23,507 nucleotides of DNA from Welwitschia mirabilis (GCA_051453625.1 JBOZIK010000001.1:228111750-228135256); one strand, 5' to 3'. Positions 10,406-19,465 are shown, counted from the stretch's first letter. Made by a program: numbers and translations. The notes: generated from the letters alone by a model not told the origin.

Positions 10406-10948
10406 TAGTCACTTTGTTATTTATAGGAATTATCATTCAAAAATATCATTTATTCATATTTGCATGGAATGCTTGTAATTTATAGCAAATCGCATATTTC
10501 CATCCTTTTCATCCTACCTCTCCATTATCATGAGAACTAAGAATTTATCTTCCGATTTACCTGCAAAATAACTCAGAATGTCCTATCAAATACACATAAG
10601 TTGGAAGTTCAATAAGGATTGATTATGAATTTGTCTTGTTATTGTTTCTGTAACTATAAAGAGAATCAGACCTTCAATATTGTAATTTTTTCCCTTATAA
10701 TTTAAAAGGTAAATCCCTATTTCTTATAGAGGTAAGTAAATTACTAAACCATATAAATCACTATGTATTTTATCTATATTTTATTTTCTTATTATTCATG
10801 TCTTTTATTTTTGTCTCTATTAGTGCATTTAGCATTCTTCCATCTTTTACTATTTGATATAAAATTTTTATGAACTTTATTTTGATTACTATTAAATAAT
10901 GTAGTTGTATAAGATGCAGAAAGAATAATAACAAGGGTTTCAAATGTC

Positions 10949-11415
10949 ATGTTTCAAAGTAAGAAGTTGGATGACAAAATTAACATTGTTCTATGACAAA
11001 TTAGAGTAGGATCTGCTATTTTAAGAAGTATTGCAAAGGACACTACTAGGAAAGGTGATAATGTCTTTAGCCATTTCTAGTAAGAAATAAAAGGATTTAG
11101 ATATAAGGTATTATAGAACTATTTAATTAAAAATTATAAATTACATTGTATTTAATCTAGCAAAGGATAATCTAAAATCTAGTCATTGCATTATGGACAA
11201 AGTTAAAAGGCTTACACATAGCCAAATTTCTAACAAATAAGTTGTACTTGAACTTAGATCTCTATGACTTTGAGATGAAAGAGGGTACATCTATTATGAA
11301 TATTAAGAAGGTGGATCAAGTTATAATCCTTCTCAATCTCTATTGCTATCTTATAAGCTATTTACCATGATCTTGCTTTATGAAAAGTATAGTATAGAGC
11401 TTGAGATAATGACTA
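10949..11415 (+). pseudogene. Ty1/Copia gag remnant (UBN2-type)
   Basis: Gag forms the particle that packages element RNA. The plus strand starts ATG at 10949 and reads KKLDDKINIVL, a TGA where Trp is expected, then QIRVGSAILRSI, fitting the N-terminal K.DG.NF.LW...V block of Copia Gag. After a frameshift and stops (about 11095), DLDIRYYRTI fits the D.R....I.L block. From 11188 the best-preserved part reads LWTKLKGLHIAKFLTNKLYL and then MKEGTSI, the hallmark LW.KLE.LY..KSLTNKL.LK...MKEGTS region. After another shift, TMILLYEKYSIELEIM (from 11364) matches the TLLYGKDTI.LE.V segment. No zinc knuckle is seen after it. The sequence beyond is taken up by repeats. Inactive. Confidence 0.8.
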
Positions 11416-11510
11416 TAATATGTCTTTAGGTTGAGATAGTGGTTGTGATATGTTTGATAAAGGAAATGATGAAAAAAACTATAATAGAGAAATATAATGT
11501 TTGTGATTAG

Positions 11511-11586
11511 ATTATAGTTCATAATTATGAAAACACTATAATCATAAAAAATACTATAATCTACTTAAGCAATTATGAACTATAAT
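11511..11586. repeat. 16-bp perfect inverted repeat
   Basis: ATTATAGTTCATAATT at 11511-11526 is perfectly complementary to AATTATGAACTATAAT at 11571-11586, with a 44-base spacer. The second arm is also the start of the direct repeat copy A, and a similar string occurs near 12914-12930. It could be a hairpin or a decayed inverted terminus. Confidence 0.65.
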
Positions 11587-11952
11587 ATGCTATAGGAGGA
11601 AGTCTCTATGACTATAATATATCATTTAATATTTTCTTCTTTAGTGGTTATTTCAAGAGAAGCTATAAATATTTTATGTCTGAATGAGATTGACTTATGC
11701 TTCAAAGGGGTCCAAAGTTAGTAGTTCTTATAACAACTAGCATTTGGGACCATTGTACACCTGATTGTTAAGATAACCATACTAAGACAAAGATCACTCT
11801 AACTACATATTAACTGCTAAATAGATTGTTCACTTAGTTTGAGCTAAGAAGCTCCATGATAAACTATTGAAATTTATTTTTGGTGTTTAATTTATGATTT
11901 ACTTTATCAATTTAACTCTCTACTTATTATTCACTTTCTTTGTTAGTCATTG
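11561..11952 (+). repeat. ~370-bp direct repeat, copy A
   Basis: Aligns along its length with 12971-13335. Shared blocks are TTAAGYAATTATRAAYYATAATATG, AGGARGAAGTCTCT, TTTAATATTTTC, CATGTCTGAATGAGATT-like, CATATTAA and CTCCATRATAAACTA. Both copies run in the same direction and differ substantially. Copy A ends in an N gap. They may be LTRs of a small nested element or an old duplication. Confidence 0.65.
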
Positions 11953-12069
11953 NNNNNNNNNNNNNNNNNNNNNNNNNNNNNNNNNNNNNNNNNNNNNNNN
12001 NNNNNNNNNNNNNNNNNNNNNNNNNNNNNNNNNNNNNNNNNNNNNNNNNNNNNNNNNNNNNNNNNNNNN
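11953..12069. other. Assembly gap, 117 N
   Basis: 117 N directly before an AG microsatellite. The size suggests an estimated gap caused by the repeat. Confidence 0.99.
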
Positions 12070-12143
<74 letters not shown>

Positions 12144-12160
12144 TGTGTGTGTGTTTGTGT
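12070..12160. repeat. (AG)n then (TG)n microsatellite
   Basis: About 36 uninterrupted AG/GA dinucleotides (12070-12140), followed by a shorter TG run to about 12160 and a GCATGTGCAC tail. Open frames translated across it and the gap are meaningless repeats. Confidence 0.97.
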
Positions 12161-12189
12161 GCATGTGCACATAAACAAACATAATAATA

Positions 12190-12900
12190 TATATCCAAAG
12201 AATCATAATAGTGAAAAAATAATAAATTTAAAGGAATGTTTTCTCTTAAAATAAGCTTTAGTACCTAGCAATATACCTATAATAAAATTCTATCATTCAG
12301 ACATCATTCAAAAATCACTCAGTGATAAGATTACAGTATTGCATACTATGTTGTAAGCCATTGCCTAAGTAATAAGATATTAGATTTTTGATTAAGTCCT
12401 ATTGCATTATCATCATGTAATAATATGTATAGTAACAATTTCTACTTTATTTACAAATGAACGTATTACCAAGTAATAATTTTTCATACTCTCGTAAACA
12501 GTTTTTAATGCTAATTCCTTAGTAATGGCTTTAAAGATAGAAGAAATATAAAAATAAGTTACCCCACTAACTATGAAATAATGATTGTATTAGATGCATT
12601 TTATTTCAATTACAAAACTTTCTATTTAATGAAATCCTTTTCTATAGCATGTTTTCCTAATTCATTAACATGATGTTAACATCTCTAGGGGCATCTAGTT
12701 CATGGTTAAGTAATCTTAACAATTTTTCTTATCACTATCTTATCTTTTCTTAGGATGTTTTCTATTTACTATGCTTCTTTTTTCCATTTCATTTTTACAT
12801 TTATTTGTTAAATGTATGTCTTCTCTTATCCTTTTTTTTGCTAATTTCTTCTTCAATTTAGATGATGCTACAGGAAGAGATCTCTTTCTTCTACTTTTGA
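12190..12900. other. No gene recognised between the direct repeats
   Basis: AT-rich and T-rich sequence between repeat copies A and B. No coding motif, repeat family or RNA gene could be supported. Confidence 0.5.
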
Positions 12901-12970
12901 ATTAATTACTTAAGTAATTATGAACTATAATATGTCATAGTATTTTTCATACTTTTCTTTGTCAAACAAA

Positions 12971-13335
12971 TGATATTTAAGTAATTATAAATCATAATAT
13001 GATATAGGAAGAAGTCTCTTTTACTATAATATAACATTTAATATTTTCTCTTTAACAGTCATTTTAAAATAATCTATAGGTCTTTCATGTCTGAATGAGA
13101 TTGGGTTATGCTCCAAAGGGATTAAAAGTTAGCAAATCTAGCAAAACTTAACATTCCAAACCATCACCCACATAATTATTAAGATAAGAATATGAAGATG
13201 GTTTTCACTATAACTACATATTAATTATTGAATAAAGTGTTCACTTGGCTTAAGTGAAGAACCTCCATAATAAACTACTAAATTTGTCAATTTGACTTTC
13301 TACTTGTTACCCAATCACTCCATTAGAAACTGATA
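12971..13335 (+). repeat. ~370-bp direct repeat, copy B
   Basis: Partner of copy A, about 1.4 kb downstream. A partial extra copy of the left edge (TAAGTAATTATGAACTATAA) lies just upstream at about 12911-12930, so the edge itself was duplicated or rearranged. Confidence 0.65.
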
Positions 13336-13657
13336 AATGCTAAATAGAGGGCTATGTTATGAGGTCAATTTGGTCATAGATTAAGTTTCAAAACCATTTG
13401 ATAGTTTTTCCATGAAATAATAGAAAAAAATAATTTATGATTGTAAATAAGTAAAGGGCATAGTTTTCAAGCATTTCTCTCCTTTTCTGCATGACTTTGT
13501 AGCATTATTCATTCATGATTCTAATGGTAGATGTCTAACACAAAATTGATGGAACAAAAACAAATTTTAGTAGCATGAAGATCTCTTACTCCATCATGTT
13601 CACATCGATTATGATATAATCATTAAGAATAACTTAGATATGTTTTGGATTTATTAG

Positions 13658-13708
13658 AGCTACAAAGTTACTTTTATGATTACAACTACAAAGTTACTTT
13701 GATGATTA
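13658..13708. repeat. 25-bp tandem duplication
   Basis: CTACAAAGTTACTTTTATGATTA is followed at once by CTACAAAGTTACTTTGATGATTA-like sequence, with one or two differences. Confidence 0.8.
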
Positions 13709-13743
13709 AATAAGGGTTTTTTAATGGTTAAATAGTAGATTTT

Positions 13744-13789
13744 ACATCTTCTACCAATCCTTAGTCATTAAGATAAAGGTAGAAGATGT
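13744..13789. repeat. 12-bp perfect hairpin
   Basis: ACATCTTCTACC (13744-13755) pairs perfectly with GGTAGAAGATGT (13778-13789) across a 22-base loop. No known function. Confidence 0.75.
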
Positions 13790-14648
13790 CCAAACTTTAA
13801 TAGTATTTGAAGAGGTTAATGTTGCACCTTCATCTAGTACCTATTCGTTAGAAGAAGATAGAAGACAACCACATTTTAACAAATTTTGAATAGATAGGTA
13901 TAACAAGGTGTTAGTGCATCAGTAGATATAAATGATTAGATACCCTATCCTCTTACACCCTTTAGATGAAGCCTAAGTGGATAATGATTTATAGCTAATG
14001 AGTAATCATTTCTTCTATTACTAAATTTATATTATAATTGCTTCTTTTTATTTACAATAATGTAAAAGTTGTAAACTCCCACCTACCACCTAATCAAACC
14101 TACAATAACCCTTTTAGGCATTCATTTCTTCACCTTCATGACTTTATCTTTGCTTTTGATATTAATGCATTTTAAACAAGGATGTGCTTGTTAAAATAGT
14201 TCTATTTGATGGTGGATTGTGTTTTCTCCTTTAAAGGACTAGTTTGTAAATGAATATATTTGAAGTTCAATTTGTAATAAAATTAAGTGTGCTTTTTCTC
14301 AAATTATCTCTCTCTATCTTCTTTATGTTTTACATTAATGTCAATTTAATACTATCATAGATTAAATCTAATTTTGATATAGAGCATAAGGGATAACTCC
14401 AATAATAACAAGTTAGTAAATTGGTTAATTAATTAGATTTATAATATTTATTTTTATTTTATTGCATGATCATTGTCATTTCATTAGATGTCACCTCATT
14501 AGTTGCATTAATAATTTTTATCAATAACATGCATTAAGGTTCAAATGAATTAATCTTTGAATATTCCTTCATTTGCTTAGTGGTTTATAACATTTGGGTT
14601 ATATCCTATACTAATGCGTGTCATGTGCTAAGATTATAGACTTAATTA

Positions 14649-14748
14649 NNNNNNNNNNNNNNNNNNNNNNNNNNNNNNNNNNNNNNNNNNNNNNNNNNNN
14701 NNNNNNNNNNNNNNNNNNNNNNNNNNNNNNNNNNNNNNNNNNNNNNNN
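14649..14748. other. Assembly gap, 100 N
   Basis: Exactly 100 N. The eight bases CTTAATTA occur on both edges, a shorter overlap than at the other 100-N gaps. Confidence 0.99.
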
Positions 14749-14787
14749 CTTAATTAATAAGTGAAGAAATATTTCATTAATGCATGC

Positions 14788-15660
14788 CTAGGGGATAACC
14801 ATGAATAATATCCTCTAGTGGAATTAAATAATCAAGTCAAGTTTACTAATGTTGATATCATTTAAATCAATACATATGATGGAGCTATGAAAAATCTTGT
14901 AGATGATAAACATTCATTAAAGAAAAGGGTAAATTTAATTTCTTTTATTATCTATAATTGCATGAAATAAAATAACATTCTAAAGGCTAGTAAAGATAAT
15001 CTTTTGATGGTGAATGTCAAGAACCATCAAAATATCTACAAGTTATTTAGAGAAACAATTATTAAAAATGCAAACATCATGGTCAGGAATGTTGTTACAT
15101 CAATGTTATTTTACACATATCTTGGTGACATAAGTAAGCTTGAAATAAAAAATTTAATCAATAAAAATTAATTTTTAAGCTTATAAATAATAAAATATAT
15201 TATTTTTGAGCATTTTGTGTATGGAAATAATGCAAATTAAAAATTTACTAATAGTTAAGAAAGGAACATGGGCATCCTATATTTATTGCATGATGAAGTT
15301 TAGGGTCCTCCTTCCTAAGCATCCTCAAGATGTTCATAATATTTTATCACATTTATTGATGAAAATTTTGGAAAGATATAGGTTTGTTCCAATGAAATAA
15401 ATTTTTGAATATTTTCATAAATTTCAAAATTTAAAGCATAAATGGAGTGAGGCACTAAAACTAAAATCAAGTGTTAAATAATAGATTATAGAAAAGAGGA
15501 TATTTCAAAGATCTTAGAGGTATATTATAAGTCTAAAGGAATTAAGACACATTTTATGATTCTAGAAATTAGATAGTAAAAAGATGCCATGAAAAGAATT
15601 AATGATATACTTCTAGAATAAGCTAGAAGTATAATAGGCATAATAAGAGTGGATATAATA
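14788..15660 (+). pseudogene. Ty1/Copia pre-integrase and integrase core remnant
   Basis: One plus-strand frame holds for about 290 codons without a frameshift, broken only by stops. LGDN opens it (the protease-end MGND block), then INTYDGAMKNLV and LKKRVNLIS (IKTYDG...L....VP.LKKNLIS), NVKNHQNIYKL, and LFYTYLGDIS for the LWH.RLGH.S zinc-binding block. EHFVYGNN at 15208 matches CEHCVYGK with both Cys lost. HDEV.GPP at 15289 matches H(S/T)DVCGP, and YFITFIDE at 15340 matches the central YF.TFIDD strand. KSKGIKTHF at 15532 and KDAMKRINDILLE around 15580 match the end of the core, where the usual Gln-Gln pair has become TAG TAA (15574-15579) and the catalytic Glu reads Lys. Inactive. A shifted 64-codon open frame at 15206-15400 is only a shadow of this. 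Confidence 0.88.
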
Positions 15661-15722
15661 TTCTAATGTAAGAGTGAATAAAGGGTTTTAATGTAGAAGC
15701 ATTATTAAATAATAAAATTAAA
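15661..15722. other. Junction between integrase remnant and nested element
   Basis: Integrase similarity fades here and the first long direct repeat begins at about 15723. Target-site duplication could not be established. Confidence 0.4.
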
Positions 15723-15883
15723 TGAGTTTGCATTAGTTAAAAGCACCGTGTAAAAAATAAAATCTTCCATGTGTAATAGCCATGTTTACCTATCATGTAA
15801 GCATCATGTATAATTTCCACATTAGTTCCCTATGTACTATCATGTGGACATCATGTATAATCATTTAAATTAGAATCTTTAGA

Positions 15884-15990
15884 GGAAATTTAGATGTAAG
15901 AAATATGTTATGTTTATAGAAAATCTAGATGTAAGGAATATGTTGTGTTTAAAGGGAATGTAGGCATGAAGAATATCTTATGTTTGAAAG
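15884..15990 (+). repeat. Three tandem 35-bp units inside the left LTR-like repeat
   Basis: Units starting at about 15884, 15919 and 15955 follow the pattern GAAATTTAGATGTAAG then AATATGTTRTGTTT. Three corresponding units also occur in the right copy (about 16890-16998), so the triplication predates insertion. Confidence 0.7.
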
Positions 15991-16061
15991 TTATTTATTC
16001 TAAAACATGTAATAGGCCAACATTAGAGGATTCCTTCATAATAAGGATTCTCTTAAAGCCG

Positions 16062-16069
16062 TATAAATA
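16062..16069 (+). promoter_or_regulatory. TATA box of left LTR-like repeat
   Basis: TATAAATA followed by AGAGAGTATG. In the right copy it has decayed to CATAAATA near 17067. Confidence 0.55.
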
Positions 16070-16739
16070 AGAGAGTATGATGACATGAAGAGTATGCTTA
16101 GGTAGTTGGAGCTAAAAATGAAGAAGTGAGAGATCTTAGAGTTGGAAGCTTGAGAGGATATCTATGTTAGAAACTTAAGAAGAAAGTTTCTTATGTAAGA
16201 TCTTATCTCACTTGTATTTCTCTAAAAGGCTACCAAGTATCACTATAATCTTGCATTAGTTGGAATGCTAAAATAAAGGTTTTCTTAAAGTTTTTATTAT
16301 AATTTATTCATAAATTTTCCTTTCTACTTATTTTACCTCCTGTGTAAAGAACTAATTGTTAAAGAAGACAATATCAAACAATAAAGTTCTTGTGCAAAGT
16401 TTAAGAGAAGGAAAAACATGTTAGATGAGGAGAGCATTCTTTTAAAAAATAAGATTTTAACATCTTGTATAGATAATAAAGAGGAAGGCCATAAAAGCAT
16501 GAATGATACAACATATTTAACAACATGAAGATCATAAAATATAGATTAGTTGTACAAGTTAATATGTAATGAAGACAAGGTTCAAGTGATCTAATAGAAA
16601 AGCTTTCTTTCATGTGCAAATTTGCAATATCTTGGAAACAATGTTGGTGATAAAATATTACTTGTTTTCACTCAAGAATAAGCTCATTTTCAAGATAGGA
16701 TGTCTTATGTAGGATCATCCTTATGAAATGAAATTAGAA

Positions 16740-17361
16740 TGGGTTTTCATTAGTTAAGAGTATTATGTAAAAAATAAATTCTGTCATGTGTAACTACCAT
16801 GCAGGTATCATGTGTAATTACTGTTTAAGCATCATGTGTAATAAAATATAGGAATCATGTATAGCCATTTAAATTAGCATCTTATAAGGTAATTTAGCTA
16901 TATGAAATATGCTATATGTATAGGATATCTAGTTTTAAAAAACGTGCTATGTTTAAAGGAAATTTAGGCATAAGGAATATGTTGTGTTTGGAAGTTATTT
17001 ATGGTAAAACATATAAGACGTTAATATTGAAGGATTCCTTCATGCTAACAATTCACCTTTATGCCTCATAAATAATATGATGTTATTAGTAAAGAGTATG
17101 ACTTGGTAGTTAAAGCTAAGAAAGGAGAAGTTAAAGGTCTTGGAGTTGGAAGCTTGAGAGGAGCTTTATGTGAGAAACTTAAGAAAAAGTTTCTTATGTA
17201 AGATCTTGGCTCACTTATATTTCTTTAGAAAGATACTAAGAATTACTATAATCATGTACTAGGTATAATACTAAAATAAGGATTTTTAAGATTTTTGTTG
17301 TAACTTCTTTATAAATTTTATTCTCTACTTTTATTTCCTCTTGTGTGAAGAACTAATTATT
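16740..17361 (+). repeat. LTR-like repeat, right copy
   Basis: About 622 bp, diverged from 15723-16360 throughout but collinear with it. Begins TGGGTTTTCATTAG. It contains four ATCATGTGTAAT-type strings at roughly 28-bp spacing (16785-16865) and ends at GTGTGAAGAACTAATTATT. Confidence 0.75.
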
Positions 17362-17746
17362 TTAGATCCTATTTTCTTTACATTACATTCTAAATATAAG
17401 CATTTAATATTAGATATTATTTGGGGACTAGGATACCTTCTCTTATTATTCATGATAATAATTTATAGTATCTTTGAATTGATTCACTAAAAAGCATATA
17501 GATCTAAGGATCTTTGGATGTTTACATGCATAGATGAATAAGATTAATTTAAAATATTCTTAAACATGTAAATAATAGTAAGAATACAAAATTGGAAACC
17601 TTTTTGAGGGATCTTGATTTTAATGATTTTTTTCCTTCAAAAGAATAGATTAAAATAGGTTATAGGTAAATATTAGCAAGAATATTTTTATATTTAAATA
17701 AAGACTTTAACATAATAATAAGAGCAGAAAAGAATTTGATGATCAA
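17362..17746. other. No gene recognised
   Basis: AT-rich sequence between the nested element and a possible Copia linker. Nothing could be supported. Confidence 0.5.
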
Positions 17747-17900
17747 GAATCCATTGATGTAGAAACACAAGTGAATATTACTTGCATTTAGGTGGAGCTT
17801 AAAAGATATTTTAGAGTAAATAAGGATGTTTTAATAACAAGTTACAATGATGAATATGAATTCCTTTCATTGGTTACTAGAGCACATAAGCTAGGCTAAG
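17747..17900 (+). pseudogene. Possible Copia integrase-RT linker remnant
   Basis: About 51 codons with one internal stop: ESIDVETQVNIT, then VELKRYFRVNKDVLITSYND and YEFLSLVTRA. In Copia polyproteins the stretch between integrase and reverse transcriptase commonly has an acidic/QVE part, an Arg-rich RR.SR part and a Y.(D/E)(Y/F) segment before the reverse transcriptase EA motif. This reading resembles that loosely. Its position and strand fit the element. Weak evidence. Confidence 0.35.
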
Positions 17901-17997
17901 GATTTAGTGAAGCTTTTAGAAGGTAGTAGAGCACATAAGGATCATAGGTTTGGTGTAGGAGGTATAAGAGTCAATTTTAGTTTAAGGTGAAGAATTT

Positions 17998-18566
17998 TGT
18001 AAATGCACCTAAATTAGGTTTAAACTTTTAAATGTATTAATTTTAAATGCTTTAAATGCATATATCATATTTATTTCATTTATTAGATAACATCTATTAT
18101 TCATAGTTAGTAAATTATTTTGTTATATTATTTAAGATTTTAATTTTTTAACACATGTTATTTCCCTAAACCTAAACCTATATAAGGGGTTGTACATGCT
18201 TGGTACAATAATTTAATTAAAAGTGATAATGTTCATTATGGAGTTGCAAGCATGTCTTTATAACATTAATGGTTTTATACCTTTTTATGTTTTTTAAATC
18301 TAGGTTTTGTATTAAAGATAGAGTGAGGAATGTTTGTCCACTTATCTTAATACTACTATTATAAATAACAAGCAAATTATTTCTCCACTATTGTAAATTT
18401 TCATCCTATCATCTAAAAGGTACATTCAGATTCTTATAATTAAAAAATGAAAATATCTATTTTTTATGAAGATAGATATATCATTAAATCAAGTAATTCA
18501 TTATGCCTTATTTTTAGATTTCATTTTCTTATTATTTTCACTTCTATTTCTCCTTCAATTATTGCA
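17998..18566 (+). repeat. 3' LTR-like copy of the old Copia element
   Basis: Begins TGTAAATGCACCTAAATTAGG, has the TATATAAGGGGTTGTA promoter block (18179-), and ends near TATTGCA at 18566, about 569 bp. Similar to 8690-~9035 plus 10670-10827. Uninterrupted here, so it gives the likely original layout. Open frames at 18447-18660 are low-complexity shadows within and just past this repeat. Confidence 0.6.
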
Positions 18567-19317
18567 TGTAATGTTACTCTATTTTTTTTCTTATTCAATT
18601 TCAAGTTTATTTATGTTTTATTTTATATATCTTAAAATTATAGAAATTATGATCACCTAAACAAAATATTTTAATTACATCAAGGTCTAATAATGTATCA
18701 AGTAGGACATATCATGACTTAAACCAATGACCATGTAAATGAAAAAGAATTGTCTAACTAATTAGTATATCACCCCATTAGCAAAGTTTACAAAATGAAA
18801 TTATATCTTAAGAAGATAAATAAATTTGAAAATAATTTAAAAAAAAGATACAATAGCAATTAAAAACAAAGAAAGGTTTTTATCTTTAGAAAATTCTAAG
18901 AAATCATATACATTATTTTCTTCTATTTCTATTTATAAAACCATGCTTTGAATTCTCTACAGTTCGGGATGTCAAATTTTAAAAATGTCATTAAAATAAA
19001 AATATAAGTTTTGATACCTAAAAAAAGAGGTATTAAAAACATAAAAATATCAAACAACCACTTAAGCTATACTTTAAGTGAAATGAAATAATATAGTTTT
19101 ATGGAGGAAAAGTCCTACATGAGCTAGATGAGATAAAATTCAATATTTTTCATTATTCCCTAAGGGGATAAATATTAAATCATTTTATGTACCACTTTGA
19201 ACATTAGTTGATGGTCATGTTTGAGGTAGATTTAAGGAGGTTTGCTTAGTGGAGATATCCTAGTAAAAACCCTAGACATTAACAAGGACCATTAGTCTAA
19301 TTCTTAAGAAACTACAT
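18567..19317. other. No gene recognised
   Basis: AT-rich sequence without coding motif or repeat family recognised. Confidence 0.5.
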
Positions 19318-19465
19318 GTGATACTTCAAATTTCTATAGTTGAAAGATTCAAACTCATTGCTTTGAATCCAAAATGTAATACTTCAAATTTCTATAGTGG
19401 AAAAATTCAAACATATCACTGTGATACCAAAATGTAAAACTTGTATTTCTATAGTTAGCAAGAAT
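19318..19465. repeat. 58-bp tandem repeat, about 2.5 copies
   Basis: Units start at 19318, 19376 and 19434, exactly 58 bases apart, each with GTRATACTTCAAATTTCTATAG at the start and CCAAAAT at the end. The third is truncated. Confidence 0.85.

Larger units (their letters stand above)
9040..10600 (-). mobile_element. Younger insertion in the 5' LTR, with LTR-like features on the minus strand
   Basis: This block interrupts the similarity between the two LTR-like copies. Parts of it (9780-10420) hold clearly more CpG and GC than anything around, as expected of a less decayed, younger insertion. On the minus strand there is a TATA box (9825-9834) preceded by a cluster of palindromes at 9973-10085, and followed by GTCTCCCCCTTGACTCC and a long transcribed-type tail, an arrangement typical of an LTR promoter. 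No protein-coding sequence is recognised. True length is inflated by two gaps and their duplicated flanks. Borders are approximate. Confidence 0.45.
8690..10827 (+). repeat. 5' LTR-like copy of the old Copia element, interrupted
   Basis: 8690-~9035 is similar throughout to 17998-~18340. Both begin TGTAAAT, share CTTTTAAATGTATTAA-like sequence and carry a TATA box followed by GGGTTGTA. A second similar segment, about 10670-10827, matches 18390-18566 (ATTGTAAATTTTC..., TTTTCTTATTATT..., ending TGCA). The sequence in between has no counterpart in the other copy and is taken as an insertion. The ends fit the TG...CA rule. A weak primer-binding-like string, TGATATAAAATT, is at 10855-10866. Confidence 0.6.
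13336..14648. other. No gene recognised; contains two small repeats
   Basis: About 1.3 kb without a recognisable coding motif. The Copia zinc knuckle and protease would be expected somewhere between gag and 14788, but I could not find them. A 25-bp tandem pair (13658-13708) and a hairpin (13744-13789) are listed separately. Confidence 0.5.
15723..16360 (+). repeat. LTR-like repeat, left copy
   Basis: About 638 bp. Contains several ATCATGTRTAAT-type strings (15760-15860), three 35-bp units (15884-~15990), a TATA box (TATAAATA, 16062-16069), then GTTGGAAGCTTGAGAGGA and GTTTCTTATGTAAGATCTT, all shared with the right copy. It ends at GTGTAAAGAACTAATTGTT. Confidence 0.75.
15723..17361 (+). mobile_element. 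Compact nested element with two ~630-bp LTR-like repeats
   Basis: Two diverged direct repeats (15723-16360 and 16740-17361) bracket an internal region of only about 380 bases with no coding motif. Both repeats begin TG, carry a TATA-like box and share internal enhancer-like arrays. Just after the first repeat, ACAATATCAAAC (16368-16379) resembles the initiator-Met tRNA primer-binding site with several changes. The arrangement fits a non-autonomous LTR element (a small LARD- or TRIM-like element) sitting between the integrase and LTR of the older Copia. Tandem solo LTRs with a deleted middle are an alternative. A 72-codon minus-strand open frame at 16401-16619 has no recognisable features. Confidence 0.6.
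8690..18566 (+). mobile_element. Reconstructed old Ty1/Copia element with nested insertions
   Basis: Several plus-strand pieces appear in the order expected of one Copia element: an LTR-like block starting TGTAAAT (8690), gag (10949-11415), pre-integrase plus integrase in one frame (14788-15660), a possible post-integrase linker (17747-17900), and a second copy of the same LTR-like block starting TGTAAAT (17998). A Copia element is normally about 5 kb. Here the span is near 10 kb because at least three blocks look inserted: ~9040-10600, part of ~11420-14640, and 15723-17361. Reverse transcriptase and RNase H were not found and are probably deleted. That all pieces belong to one element is an inference from order, strand and the paired LTR-like copies. 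Confidence 0.55.

Noticed and set aside
11894-12254. Open frames with Arg-Glu or Ser-Leu repeats
   Set aside because: They are translations of the AG microsatellite and an N gap.
15206-15400. 64-codon plus-strand open frame
   Set aside because: It is in a different frame from the integrase remnant, whose motifs are clear in the neighbouring frame.
16401-16619. 72-codon minus-strand open frame
   Set aside because: It lies in the short internal region of the nested LTR element and has no family motif. Likely chance.
18447-18660. Two overlapping hydrophobic open frames
   Set aside because: Phe/Ile/Leu-rich translation of T-rich LTR-like sequence in two frames, with no support as a membrane protein gene.
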